Positions 9,623 through 18,342 of a stretch of 64,000 nucleotides of DNA are shown piece after piece. The notes beneath the pieces were generated by a model. The model made no database searches, was not told the origin of the DNA, and saw nothing but the letters and a program-made list of their open reading frames with translations. Location: positions 677,501-741,500 of the forward strand of contig NZ_JAVHWZ010000001.1 of NCBI RefSeq assembly GCF_035607555.1, read 5' to 3'. How positions within the stretch are numbered: the stretch's first letter is position 1; every line of letters starts with the position of its first letter. This stretch comes from Candidatus Bealeia paramacronuclearis (GTDB taxonomy: Bacteria; Pseudomonadota; Alphaproteobacteria; UBA9655). A program made the position numbers and the translations under genes.

Positions 9623-10630
9623 TTAAGCCTTAAACTCAGTGGATTTTCTGGAAAAATAATAATCCATAAAATCATAAAGAACCTGATATTGGTCAGGAGT
9701 GGCCACCATATTAGGACGTTGAACAGCAAGTTTTAAGACGACTTCTTCAATGCTGATATTATGAGGGTCCACACCTTGATCGAGGAGATTTGCTAAAGCA
9801 AATGCCGCAATAAATGTGCCGGTTCGTCCAACACCTGAAGCACAATGAACAGCAATAGGGCCTTTATTTTGCAAAGCTTGATGCGTTTTTTGAACGTCTT
9901 TAACAAGTCGATAAAGTTCTTCAACTTCGATGCCTTTATCATCTTCCCAAGACTCTGTATAAAAGTAAGTGATAAAACTAGGTTCAATTGGCTTAATGGG
10001 CCCCTGAATGGTAAGTTTGAGCAATGTATTTTTTCCATCTTGAGAAAGATTGTTTTCCCAATATTTTACAGAACCCTTTTTATTAAATTCACTTTGAGGT
10101 TTTAATCTGACCAGTGCGCTTACACGTTCATTTAAAAGAAGCTTATGAAAAGAATTGAGAATATCTTCACTGGGCTCTTGAAGCGCGATAAAATGCAGTC
10201 CCTGAATGAGAATGGTACTCGCATTATAGTGTTTATCCGTATTATTGTATTCAAAAGCAACGTTGTTGATGCTTCGGAAACGTCCTGACTCCAAAAGACT
10301 TTGAGAAAGAATATAATTTTGATGTGAAATTCTGGGCAAGGACTGAGCGTCTCGATACCATAAAGAAAGCCTCAGCTTTTCGATTTTAGCAAATTCTGCG
10401 GCGATCTCACTTTTTGTTTTTTTGTGATAGAGGGCAAAATCACTTTTCAAATTTATAAGGTGATTCCAACGATGATTAATTTCGTTTTTCACTTTTTTAA
10501 TATGCTCCTGTTGAACCTCAAGAGGAAGAGAGGGGAATAGATAAGGTTGAAATTTATCGGCAATTAAAGTTGTTGAAAGTCCAGACTGAATCATCCCCAA
10601 AAACAAGCAAAGTCGATATTTCATTTGCAC
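9623..10630 (-). CDS. Secreted eukaryotic-type protein tyrosine phosphatase
   Basis: 335 residues with a signal peptide (about 1-24) and then a classical PTP-like domain. Landmarks follow the usual order: INNV...YNAS (residues 121-138, substrate-loop region), a FIALQEPSEDI segment equivalent to the YIATQGP motif, SALVRL (171-176), the mobile acid loop as SWEDD (227-231, W-E-D instead of W-P-D), the P-loop HCASGVGRTGT (262-272, nucleophile Cys263, Arg269) and the Q-loop MVATPDQY with Gln314. All catalytic residues are present, so it is probably active. Residues 40-95 form a charged helical region. GTG at 10630 is 5 bases from a gggag site; ATG at 10624 is the alternative. It follows ispA by 19 bases. 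Likely acts outside the cytoplasm, possibly on host phosphoproteins (inference). Confidence 0.88.
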   Translation of the reverse strand: MQMKYRLCLFLGMIQSGLSTTLIADKFQPYLFPSLPLEVQQEHIKKVKNEINHRWNHLINLKSDFALYHKKTKSEIAAEFAKIEKLRLSLWYRDAQSLPRISHQNYILSQSLLESGRFRSINNVAFEYNNTDKHYNASTILIQGLHFIALQEPSEDILNSFHKLLLNERVSALVRLKPQSEFNKKGSVKYWENNLSQDGKNTLLKLTIQGPIKPIEPSFITYFYTESWEDDKGIEVEELYRLVKDVQKTHQALQNKGPIAVHCASGVGRTGTFIAAFALANLLDQGVDPHNISIEEVVLKLAVQRPNMVATPDQYQVLYDFMDYYFSRKSTEFKA

Positions 10631-10649
10631 TTCAACTCCCTTTTAAATT

Positions 10650-11504
10650 TTAATCTGAAATTATTTTTTTCGCTTGTGTGATTAAATTCTCAAATTCTTT
10701 GCGCGCACCCTCAATTCCAAGAGCACTCACGAATGTCGTTTTATTGAGAGCTTCATCCCGACCCGTCGTTTTTCCAGAAACCACAGAGGAGACTTCTACA
10801 TCTAAAAGGTCATCTTGTATTTGAAAGGCAATCCCATAGAGTTCGCCAAATTTGCGCAGATTTTGGAGGTCTTCAACAGAGGCTCCTCCTAAAATTCCAC
10901 CAGCCTCAGTAGAAAATCCAAAAAGGGCACCTGTTTTTCCTAAAGATACTTGGAGAAGATCGCTGTGGCTCTCCGTCTTTCCTTCCCGTTCTAAATCCCG
11001 CATTTGGCCAATAACAAGGCCTTCTGCACCAATGGCACGGCTTAAAGAGGTGATCAAATGTAGTCGTACTTCAGGAGAAGGATGAGTTTTGGGATCAGAG
11101 AAAATTTCAAAGGCCAAAGGGATTAAGGCATCTCCAGCTAAAATTGCGGTGGCTTCATCAAATTGTCGATGGATTGTGGGCTTGCCCCGCCTTAAGTCCG
11201 CATTATCCATAGCAGGCAAATCATCATGGATCAAAGAATAACTATGGATAATCTCAACAGCAGCTCCCACTTTTAAGGCCTGGGATTGAGGCACGCCAAA
11301 AGCCGCAGCACTTTCCAAAACCATAAGTGTACGGAGCCGTTTCCCACCCCCCAGAGTAGCAAACGCCATCGCGCGGGCAAGTGTTGTTGTAGGCGGAGGA
11401 AGCAAATCCTTGAGCGTGTCTTCAATAAGAAGGCGCTGGGGTGCATATCCGGCTGACGTTGGGTTTTTAATTAAATTCAGCAGGTTTTGTTGAGATTTGA
11501 CCAT
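10650..11504 (-). CDS. ispA: Farnesyl diphosphate synthase (polyprenyl synthetase family)
   Basis: Makes the C15 (possibly C20) isoprenoid diphosphate from IPP and DMAPP for ubiquinone, undecaprenol and related products. 284 residues. The first aspartate-rich motif DDLPAMDNADLRRGKPT (starting near residue 92) contains the DDxxxxD spacing of bacterial FPP synthases, and the second, QDDLLDV, is near residue 230. GGGKRLRTLMVL is also conserved. The start overlaps the end of xseB by 38 bases, the common alphaproteobacterial xseB-ispA arrangement. Confidence 0.93.
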   Translation of the reverse strand: MVKSQQNLLNLIKNPTSAGYAPQRLLIEDTLKDLLPPPTTTLARAMAFATLGGGKRLRTLMVLESAAAFGVPQSQALKVGAAVEIIHSYSLIHDDLPAMDNADLRRGKPTIHRQFDEATAILAGDALIPLAFEIFSDPKTHPSPEVRLHLITSLSRAIGAEGLVIGQMRDLEREGKTESHSDLLQVSLGKTGALFGFSTEAGGILGGASVEDLQNLRKFGELYGIAFQIQDDLLDVEVSSVVSGKTTGRDEALNKTTFVSALGIEGARKEFENLITQAKKIISD

Positions 11505-11703
11505 CTTGTCCTACCACGATTTGTTCTACGCGCATTTTGGCGTCCCTCAATTTTTTCTCACAATGAGATTTGAGCTGAGCGCCCCTTTCATAACAGGTAA
11601 TTGCATCTTCAAGGCTGACTTTACCTTCCTCAAGACGTTTCACAATCGTCTCGAGTTCTTTTAATGCGTCCTCAAATGAGAGTTTTTCAATTTCTTGTGA
11701 CAT
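11467..11703 (-). CDS. xseB: Exodeoxyribonuclease VII small subunit
   Basis: 78 residues, typical length. The LSFEDALKELETIVKRLEEG segment followed by SLEDAITCYERG is diagnostic. It forms ExoVII with the large subunit XseA (not in the window) and degrades single-stranded DNA. It overlaps ispA and lies 16 bases after hbd. Confidence 0.93.
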   Translation of the reverse strand: MSQEIEKLSFEDALKELETIVKRLEEGKVSLEDAITCYERGAQLKSHCEKKLRDAKMRVEQIVVGQDGQISTKPAEFN

Positions 11704-11719
11704 TGTTCACCACCTTTGT

Positions 11720-12592
11720 TTAACGTGTCGGCAGGGGCATATCACCGCTGTAATCATAAAATCCACGATCGGTTTTGCGACCGAGCCATCCCGCTTCAAC
11801 ATACTTGATTAAAAGAGGGCAGGGTTTGTATTTCACGCCACCTAATCCTTGATATAAGACATTCATGATTGAAGCGCAGGTGTCAAGGCCAATCAAGTCT
11901 GCAAGCTCTAAAGGCCCCATGGGATGATTGGTTCCCAAACGCATTCCCTTATCAATTGCCTCAACGGTGCCCACACTTTCATGAAGAGTCCAAACGGCTT
12001 CATTAATCATGGGCATGAGGATGCGATTGACGATAAATCCGGGAAAATCTTCAGAAATGGCGATTTGTTTCCCTAGTTTGCTCATTAGATCTTTGATTTC
12101 TGTAAAAGTGGCCTCGGATGTGGCAATTCCGCGGATGAGCTCAACCAATTGCATCAAAGGTACGGGATTCATAAAATGGACGCCCATAAAACGGTCTGGC
12201 CGATCGGTACTTGCCGCAAGGCGGGTGATCGAAATGGAAGAGGTGTTTGAGGCAATCATGGTGGCCGGAGGAAGATGCGGGACGAGATCCTTAAAGATTG
12301 CGTGTTTGAGCGTTTCATCTTCTGTTGCTGCTTCAATCACAAAATCGCAATCAGAGAATTTTTCATAGCCCACTTGACCTTTTATATGATTCAGAGCTTT
12401 GTCTTTTTCCCCTTCGCTCAATTTGTTGCGGACCACTTGCCGCTCCATATTTTTGCGAATTGTAGAAATTCCATTCTCAACACGTTCTTCGGAAATATCG
12501 CTGAGGCGTACATCAAATCCTGAGATTGCAAAAACGTGGGCGATTCCATTGCCCATTTGCCCTGCGCCAATCACTCCAACACGTTTAATCAT
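11720..12592 (-). CDS. hbd: 3-hydroxybutyryl-CoA dehydrogenase
   Basis: Oxidises (S)-3-hydroxyacyl-CoA with NAD+ in beta-oxidation or butanoate metabolism. 290 residues. The Rossmann motif GVIGAGQMGNGIAHVFA is at residues 6-22, the ASNTSSISIT and GVHFMNPVP segments with the catalytic His lie near 115-140, and the C-terminal domain carries NHPMGPLELADLIGLD. It is 11 bases after etfA, which fits a fatty-acid oxidation role with the electron-transfer flavoprotein as partner pathway. Paralogues such as FadB or PaaH fit less well because there is no fused hydratase. Confidence 0.9.
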   Translation of the reverse strand: MIKRVGVIGAGQMGNGIAHVFAISGFDVRLSDISEERVENGISTIRKNMERQVVRNKLSEGEKDKALNHIKGQVGYEKFSDCDFVIEAATEDETLKHAIFKDLVPHLPPATMIASNTSSISITRLAASTDRPDRFMGVHFMNPVPLMQLVELIRGIATSEATFTEIKDLMSKLGKQIAISEDFPGFIVNRILMPMINEAVWTLHESVGTVEAIDKGMRLGTNHPMGPLELADLIGLDTCASIMNVLYQGLGGVKYKPCPLLIKYVEAGWLGRKTDRGFYDYSGDMPLPTR

Positions 12593-12603
12593 AATGTAAT
12601 CTC

Positions 12604-13563
12604 CTAACTAGCCTTCCTCAGGCCTTGAAGCTTTTGCGTAAGCTCGGGAACGATTTGGAATAAATCTCCCACAAGGCCATAGTCGGCAATTTGAAAAATG
12701 GGTGCCTCGGGGTCTTTATTAATGGCCACAATTACTTTACTGTCTTTCATTCCCGCCAAATGTTGAATCGCTCCTGAAATTCCAATTGCGATGTAAAGGT
12801 CGGGGGCTACGACTTTTCCCGTTTGGCCAACTTGATAATCATTGGGGACATATCCCGCATCCACCGCTGCACGAGAGGCGCCGATGGCTGCTCCCAATGT
12901 ATCTGCAAGGGCTTCAATGATTTTGAAATTCTCTTGACTTTGAAGAGCTCGTCCTCCGGATACAACGATGGACGCCGAAGTCAAGTCGGGGCGATCACTT
13001 TTGCTCTCCATCAGGGAAATAAATTGGGGGAGTGGAGTTTGAGGGGGCGAAAATTCAATTGTCTCGACTTTTACATTTCCACCCGTTTGAGTGCTTCTTT
13101 CAAAAGCTGTTGTTCGAATGGTCATAACTTTAAGTGGGTCCAAAGACTCAACCGTCGTTAATGCATTTCCTGCATAAATAGGGCGGATAAATGTTTTCTC
13201 ATCGATGATTTCGATGACATCAGAAATCTGTCCGACATTTTTGAGTGCCGCAATTCGGGGCAAAATATTCTTCCCAAATGTGGTCGCGGGCGCTAAAACG
13301 TGGGTATAGGATTTTTGATCTAAACATTTCAAAATTGTGGGCGTTAGGGCTTCTGCAATATCATTTTGAAGAGACGTATGACCACACGATAAAATACGCG
13401 TGACGCCGGAGCAAGATTTCAGTACTTCCACAACAGGGTCAATAACAGCACCCAAAACAAGTATATCAATGTCCTTGCCTAATTTTTGTGCCGCCCCAAT
13501 TGTGGACAAAGTGCTTGCGGATAATTTTTGATCTCTGTGTTCAGCAAGAATGAGAGTTGACAT
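12604..13563 (-). CDS. etfA: Electron transfer flavoprotein alpha subunit
   Basis: FAD-binding subunit of ETF, which passes electrons from acyl-CoA dehydrogenases to ETF:quinone oxidoreductase. 319 residues, usual length. The C-terminal FAD domain has VVSGGRALQSQENF, GASRAAVDAGYVPNDYQVGQTGKVVAPDLYIA and GISGAIQHLAGMK, all family hallmarks. Its ATG shares a base with the etfB stop (TAATG), so the two subunits are translationally coupled. Confidence 0.96.
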   Translation of the reverse strand: MSTLILAEHRDQKLSASTLSTIGAAQKLGKDIDILVLGAVIDPVVEVLKSCSGVTRILSCGHTSLQNDIAEALTPTILKCLDQKSYTHVLAPATTFGKNILPRIAALKNVGQISDVIEIIDEKTFIRPIYAGNALTTVESLDPLKVMTIRTTAFERSTQTGGNVKVETIEFSPPQTPLPQFISLMESKSDRPDLTSASIVVSGGRALQSQENFKIIEALADTLGAAIGASRAAVDAGYVPNDYQVGQTGKVVAPDLYIAIGISGAIQHLAGMKDSKVIVAINKDPEAPIFQIADYGLVGDLFQIVPELTQKLQGLRKAS

Positions 13564-14312
13564 TAGATCACCTTAGCTTCGTTCTGGAGTTTTGAGAGAA
13601 GTTCATCGACATTAGTTACTTTAATTCCACCATGGCGTTTTCCGGGCTCTTGGGTTTTCAAAGTTTTGAGATGCGGTGCCAAATCAATGTTTAAATCAGA
13701 AATCGCAATGATAGACATGGTCTTTTGTTTGGCTTTCATAATATTGGGGAGTGTAGCAAATCGGGGTTCATTCAAGCGGAGGTCCGTGGTTATTACGCAC
13801 GGGAGGGAAAGTTTCAATGTCTCAAGCCCGCCATCGACTTCTCTTGTGACGGCTGCATGATTTCCTTCAATCGCAATTTTTGAAGCAAATGTCGCCTGAC
13901 TCCAGCCCAAAAGCGCAGAGAGCATTTGTCCTGTTTGATTGCAATCATCATCAATAGCTTGTTTTCCTAGTAAAACGAGGTTAGGATTTTCTTGCGCAAC
14001 AATTATTTTGAGCGCATGCGCCACATGAATCGGCTCGAGAATGGAAGTTGATTCGATATGAATGGCGCGATCCGCCCCCAACGCCAACCCAGCCCGTAAG
14101 GTTTCTTGGGAGGATTTTTCGCCCAAGCTTACGAGGACGACTTCACTGGCTTTGCCTTGCTCTTTAAGCCGAACAGCTTCTTCGATTGCAATTTCATCAA
14201 AGGGATTGATGGACATTTTTACGCCACTGAGTTCTATCCCTGATTCGTCAGATTTGACTCGAATTTTGACGTTGTAATCTATAACGCGTTTAATTGGCAC
14301 CAAGATTTTCAT
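13563..14312 (-). CDS. etfB: Electron transfer flavoprotein beta subunit
   Basis: AMP-binding partner of EtfA. 249 residues from the ATG at 14312, chosen because it begins MKILVPIKRVID as in the family and lies five bases after ggag; a GTG two codons upstream is less likely. The signature VDGGLETLKLSLPCVITTDLRLNEPR (residues about 160-186) is present. First gene of the etfBA-hbd part, 42 bases after arginase. Confidence 0.96.
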   Translation of the reverse strand: MKILVPIKRVIDYNVKIRVKSDESGIELSGVKMSINPFDEIAIEEAVRLKEQGKASEVVLVSLGEKSSQETLRAGLALGADRAIHIESTSILEPIHVAHALKIIVAQENPNLVLLGKQAIDDDCNQTGQMLSALLGWSQATFASKIAIEGNHAAVTREVDGGLETLKLSLPCVITTDLRLNEPRFATLPNIMKAKQKTMSIIAISDLNIDLAPHLKTLKTQEPGKRHGGIKVTNVDELLSKLQNEAKVI

Positions 14313-14354
14313 GCACACTCCACTGTTTATAGGACTTTCTTATTGAAAGGGAGA

Positions 14355-15251
14355 TTAAGACTTTTGGAGGACGGATGCAATGATATCTTGTAAAAGAGTT
14401 AACGTGATATCGTCTCGATCAAGCGTGGGGTTGAGTTCCACCACTTCAAATGCTTTGAAATTAGGATTTTGAATCAGACCTTGAAGAGCGGGCAAGGTCT
14501 CAGTGGGAAGGGCGCCATCGGTTTCTGGAACGCCTACACCGGGTGCAAAGCGGGGGTCGAACATATCCAGATCTAAAGTTACTCCAAAGCCTTTGGTGCC
14601 TTTTTGTGCAATCTCAAGGGCCTCATCAAAGCACGCCTGAAATCCCCGTTGATGGACTTCCTTTTGAAACATAATGCGAACATTGAGATTTTCGAGAAGC
14701 TTTTGCTCCCCTTCCTCAAAACTGCGTACACCAATTAAAACGACATGCTTTGGATTGAGTTTTGCTTTGGGGGAAATAAGATGCGTTAATTCTTCCTCAC
14801 CATGTCCTAGAAGGGTGGCCAAGGGCATACCATGAATGCAATTGGAGGGCGTTGTTTGAGGTGTATGAGAATCCATATGCGCATCTAGCCAAATGAGACC
14901 AAATTCACCTTCTGCATTCAAATGATGAATCACACCGGACCACGTGCCAATGGCAACGGAATGATCTCCTCCAATCACAATTGGAAAAGCTGATTGCTCC
15001 AAAGAATCATCAACTGTATGGGCCAAACGGTGATTAAAATCGTGCACCACGGAAAGTGACTCAAGGGTTCCTGCCTGAATTTTATTGGGATTATGCTCCA
15101 CAATTGTGTCTTCCCAAGAGGTCACATAGCCCAGATTATTGAGTTGCTTTAAAAAGGGCGTGTGATAAAGAGCCTCAGGGCCCTCAAGGGTCTCAGGTTT
15201 TTTGGTTCCGCAACCCAGAGCTGCGCCGATGAAATGAAGTATGTGTGTCAT
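14355..15251 (-). CDS. rocF: Arginase
   Basis: Hydrolyses L-arginine to ornithine and urea; binuclear manganese enzyme. 298 residues. Metal-binding motifs are present in order: GGDHS near residue 95, DAHMDSHTP near 124-132, and LDLDMFDP near 226-233, followed by a Glu in VELNP. The DAHMD form differs from the usual DAHxD only at the variable position. Agmatinase is possible, but the C-terminal PGVGVPETDG and the overall length favour arginase. It is next to an AdiC-like permease, suggesting import and use of host arginine. Only 42 bases separate it from etfB. Confidence 0.88.
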   Translation of the reverse strand: MTHILHFIGAALGCGTKKPETLEGPEALYHTPFLKQLNNLGYVTSWEDTIVEHNPNKIQAGTLESLSVVHDFNHRLAHTVDDSLEQSAFPIVIGGDHSVAIGTWSGVIHHLNAEGEFGLIWLDAHMDSHTPQTTPSNCIHGMPLATLLGHGEEELTHLISPKAKLNPKHVVLIGVRSFEEGEQKLLENLNVRIMFQKEVHQRGFQACFDEALEIAQKGTKGFGVTLDLDMFDPRFAPGVGVPETDGALPTETLPALQGLIQNPNFKAFEVVELNPTLDRDDITLTLLQDIIASVLQKS

Positions 15252-15304
15252 AATTCTAGTTCTTACATAAAATGATTAGGAAAGTCTTAAAAGCTTCTAA
15301 AATT

Positions 15305-16603
15305 TTATCTTCGAGGTCGTGCTTTCCTTTTCATCCATAAATGCATGGGAATTCCGCAGATGAGGAGTGCAAGTGAGAACAAAACCATCTTCAGGCTTGC
15401 GGCCCACAAGGCCCAAATAGAAAATGCGAGGGCTCCAACTCCAATCAAAATTTGAGTTATGGAATATTTTCCATCGCGGAATAGCAACTTAAAATAAGCC
15501 AAAACCGAAACCGTATAGACCAAAAGAATCAAAGTCACCGCCATATCCACAATAAACTGAAATTGCTCAAGAAGCGTATTTTCCAACGACATCAAAAGAA
15601 GGGGCAGGGTGCAAATGGAGGAAATTACAACACCCCAATAGGGCGTTCCGTGCTTGGTTGTTTTTTTGAAAATCTCAGGAAATACGCCATCATGAGCGGC
15701 ACCATAGGGAATACGTCCAACCACAATCAACCATCCGTTTAGTGTTCCCAAGCAGGTGATAATAGCCGCAATGGCAATTGGTGTTCCCCAGCTTCCCCCA
15801 AAAATAAGTTGGGCCGCATCCGCATAAGGTGCCTTTGAATTGACCAAGTCATGGGGGGGGACGATGCCCATAATAGCCACAGTTCCCAAAACATAAACGG
15901 CGGTGGCAATAAGCGTTCCAATAACGGTGGCCCGAGGTACTGTTTTAGAGGCATTTAAAACTTGGCCTGCAGGAACCGTTCCCGTTTCAAGCCCCACAAA
16001 AGCCCAAAGAGTCAAAAACGCAACTGAATTCAAAGCCGTGCCCAAGGGCAATCCTGACGAATTTAAATCTGCAAAATGTGTCGGTTCAATATAAAAAAGT
16101 CCAATCAATGGCAAAAGTAACAAGGGCACAATTTTCAAAACAGTAATCCATAATTCAACCCATCCTGTGACCCTCAGTCCAAAAAGATTAAAAAGTGTGA
16201 ATCCTCCTACAATCCCGAGCTCTAAAAGAAAGTGCACTGCTGGACTGAGGCCTCCCGATAAAACCGAAACATATCCCACAGCCGCAATTGCCAAGGTGGG
16301 ATTGCTGATCCACGAGAGCATCCAATATCCCCAACAGACGTAATATCCCACTGTATTGCCAAAAGCTTCTCGTGCATAAAGGTAGGGGCCACCAGTTTTG
16401 GGAATGCGCGCACTTAACTGTGCAAATACAAGGGAGAGCAAAATCGCACCAATTGATGTGATGATCCATCCAAAAAGACTAATGGTGCCATAAACCGCAA
16501 GGGTTGCAGGCAATAAATAAACGCCAGAGCCGACTAAATTGCCTGTAACCAAGGACACTACGGGCCAAAGGCCAACTTTGTCGTTTGTATATCCTTTTTT
16601 CAT
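15305..16603 (-). CDS. APC-family amino-acid permease or antiporter
   Basis: 432 residues with about 12 predicted membrane helices. The first helix carries GNLVGSGVYLLP, the substrate-site motif of arginine/agmatine and related antiporters (AdiC, PotE, CadB type), and IPKTGGPYLYAREAFG follows after helix 2. It lies 53 bases before arginase on the same strand, so arginine or ornithine is the most likely substrate; exchange of host arginine for ornithine is an inference. The C terminus is short and basic. Confidence 0.85.
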   Translation of the reverse strand: MKKGYTNDKVGLWPVVSLVTGNLVGSGVYLLPATLAVYGTISLFGWIITSIGAILLSLVFAQLSARIPKTGGPYLYAREAFGNTVGYYVCWGYWMLSWISNPTLAIAAVGYVSVLSGGLSPAVHFLLELGIVGGFTLFNLFGLRVTGWVELWITVLKIVPLLLLPLIGLFYIEPTHFADLNSSGLPLGTALNSVAFLTLWAFVGLETGTVPAGQVLNASKTVPRATVIGTLIATAVYVLGTVAIMGIVPPHDLVNSKAPYADAAQLIFGGSWGTPIAIAAIITCLGTLNGWLIVVGRIPYGAAHDGVFPEIFKKTTKHGTPYWGVVISSICTLPLLLMSLENTLLEQFQFIVDMAVTLILLVYTVSVLAYFKLLFRDGKYSITQILIGVGALAFSIWALWAASLKMVLFSLALLICGIPMHLWMKRKARPRR

Positions 16604-16840
16604 ATTCTAGAATTTCCATGAAAGGGGCACGTAATGCGCACAATTCCTTATAAGCCGTTTTTCAAATTGATAAAATAAAAATGTCGAGAGGGGGAGAAAT
16701 ATGTGCGCGCTTAGCTGCGCTTAAAACCTTTTTTAAAAGGTGAAGCCGTTTTTCGAAGGTACGTAATTTGAGTATACATTTTAATCATGTTGCAAACCTA
16801 GCTGGAATCCTCTTAAATAGTCAAGATTATTAATTCACCC
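16604..16840. other. Divergent promoter region of the permease operon and lysE
   Basis: 237 bases without a gene. It contains an inverted repeat (acctttttt with aaaaggt, about 16727-16741) and the GC-rich gcgcgcttagctgcgc just before it. I see no clearly recognisable operator. Confidence 0.35.
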
Positions 16841-17497
16841 ATGCAATTTATGTTTGATCTTATTCTCACCTATTGGCCCGAAATTTTGACAGTCACGGGC
16901 ATTCAAATTGCGGGGCTCATCAGTCCTGGGCCTGACTTTGCGATCGTGGTGAGAAATAGTCTTCTTTTTTCAAGAAGGGCGGCATTAGCCACAGCCTTAG
17001 GAATTGCCTTAGGGATTTTGGTTCATGTGAGTTATATTTTGTTGGGATTAGGCACTGTCATCGCCCAAACGCTCTGGCTTTTTATGGGGTTGAAAATTGT
17101 AGGCGCCGGATACCTTCTTTATATTGGATACAAAGGTCTTCGCTCTAAAAAATCGGAGGAAATTGAGACTGTAGAAAAGGCTCCTAAAAATTTAACGATT
17201 TTCCAAGCCTTAAGATTGGGCTTTCTTACAAACGCCCTGAATCCCAAAGCTATGCTTTTTTTATTAAGCCTTTTTACCGTGGTCATTCCCTCTGATGCGC
17301 CATCACTCCTTTTATCATTTTATGGCGTGATTATTTTTGGAACGACAGTTTTATGGTTTTCTCTTGTGGCGCTGTTTCTTTCCACACCGCGCATTAAAAA
17401 AGTCTTCACCCAGTCCAAGCATTGGATTGAACGTGTTACGGGTGGTGCTTTAATGGCCTTGGGTGTAAAACTCGCACTTTTAACTACAAGACCTTAG
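16841..17497 (+). CDS. LysE-family amino-acid exporter
   Basis: 218 residues with about six membrane helices. The N-terminal [33 protein letters not shown] matches the LysE/RhtB family signature (PGPD...). Such proteins export amino acids such as lysine, arginine, threonine or homoserine. It diverges from the permease-arginase genes, so a role in balancing basic amino acids is possible. Its last 4 bases overlap the 3' end of rph (convergent). Confidence 0.88.
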   Translation: MQFMFDLILTYWPEILTVTGIQIAGLISPGPDFAIVVRNSLLFSRRAALATALGIALGILVHVSYILLGLGTVIAQTLWLFMGLKIVGAGYLLYIGYKGLRSKKSEEIETVEKAPKNLTIFQALRLGFLTNALNPKAMLFLLSLFTVVIPSDAPSLLLSFYGVIIFGTTVLWFSLVALFLSTPRIKKVFTQSKHWIERVTGGALMALGVKLALLTTRP

Positions 17498-18210
17498 AGT
17501 CCCAAGGCTTTTCTTTGCAATTGAATGAGCTCTTGAATGCCACCTTTGGCAAGGCCCATCATCGCATTAAAATGTGTTTCTTCAAATGGTCTATCTTCGG
17601 CGGTGGTTTGAATTTCAATAATTTTGCCCTCATCCGTCAGAACAAAGTTGGAGTCGGCCTCAGCGCTTGAATCTTCGATATAATCAAGATCTAGCATGGG
17701 GTTGCCTTTAATAATTCCACAAGAGACCGCAGCGACTTGATGTGTTAAAGGAAGACTTGAAAGTTTTCCGGATTCTACCAGTTTTTGAAGAGCCAAATGC
17801 AGGGCGACGTAGGCACCAGAAATGGCGGCTGTACGTGTTCCGCCATCTGCTTGAAGGACATCGCAATCCAGTTTGATTTGACGTTCCCCCAAAGCCTTCA
17901 AATCAATTACGGCGCGCAAAGACCTGCCGATTAAGCGTTGAATTTCTTGGGTCCGTCCGCTTTGCTTTCCGCGGGCCGCCTCACGATCGATACGTGTGTG
18001 AGTCGAGCGTGGAAGCATGCCGTATTCTGCCGTAATCCACCCTGTGCCTTTGTTGCGCAAAAAGTGGGGCACTTGATCTTCGATTGTGGCTGTGCACAGT
18101 ACATGGGTATCCCCAAATCGTGTTAAGCATGAGCCTTCGGCATGCTTGGTAAAACCTGTCTCAAAAGTAATTTCTCGTAATTGGTTGAACTGGCGTCCGG
18201 ATTCTCGCAT
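17494..18210 (-). CDS. rph: Ribonuclease PH
   Basis: Phosphorolytic 3'-5' exoribonuclease that trims tRNA 3' ends. I start it at 18210 (MRESGRQ), because the family begins at this motif and gaagga lies six bases upstream; an in-frame ATG 13 codons earlier is unlikely. 238 residues. [33 protein letters not shown] and [18 protein letters not shown] are diagnostic. It stands divergent from hrcA, the usual alphaproteobacterial order. Confidence 0.96.
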   Translation of the reverse strand: MRESGRQFNQLREITFETGFTKHAEGSCLTRFGDTHVLCTATIEDQVPHFLRNKGTGWITAEYGMLPRSTHTRIDREAARGKQSGRTQEIQRLIGRSLRAVIDLKALGERQIKLDCDVLQADGGTRTAAISGAYVALHLALQKLVESGKLSSLPLTHQVAAVSCGIIKGNPMLDLDYIEDSSAEADSNFVLTDEGKIIEIQTTAEDRPFEETHFNAMMGLAKGGIQELIQLQRKALGL

Positions 18211-18342
18211 GATTGTATCCTTCAAAAGATTGACTGAATCTTGTGTCATTACTACATTATGTGAAATGAGGAAAGAGCATAACCTAAGGCGTCTCTTTTT
18301 GAGATGTTGAAATGAGATTAAAAACCGAAACGGTAATTAAAT

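Noticed and set aside
18323-18332. Palindrome accgaaacggt before hrcA considered as an operator
   Set aside because: The 4-bp arms are too short to separate from chance, and it does not resemble CIRCE.
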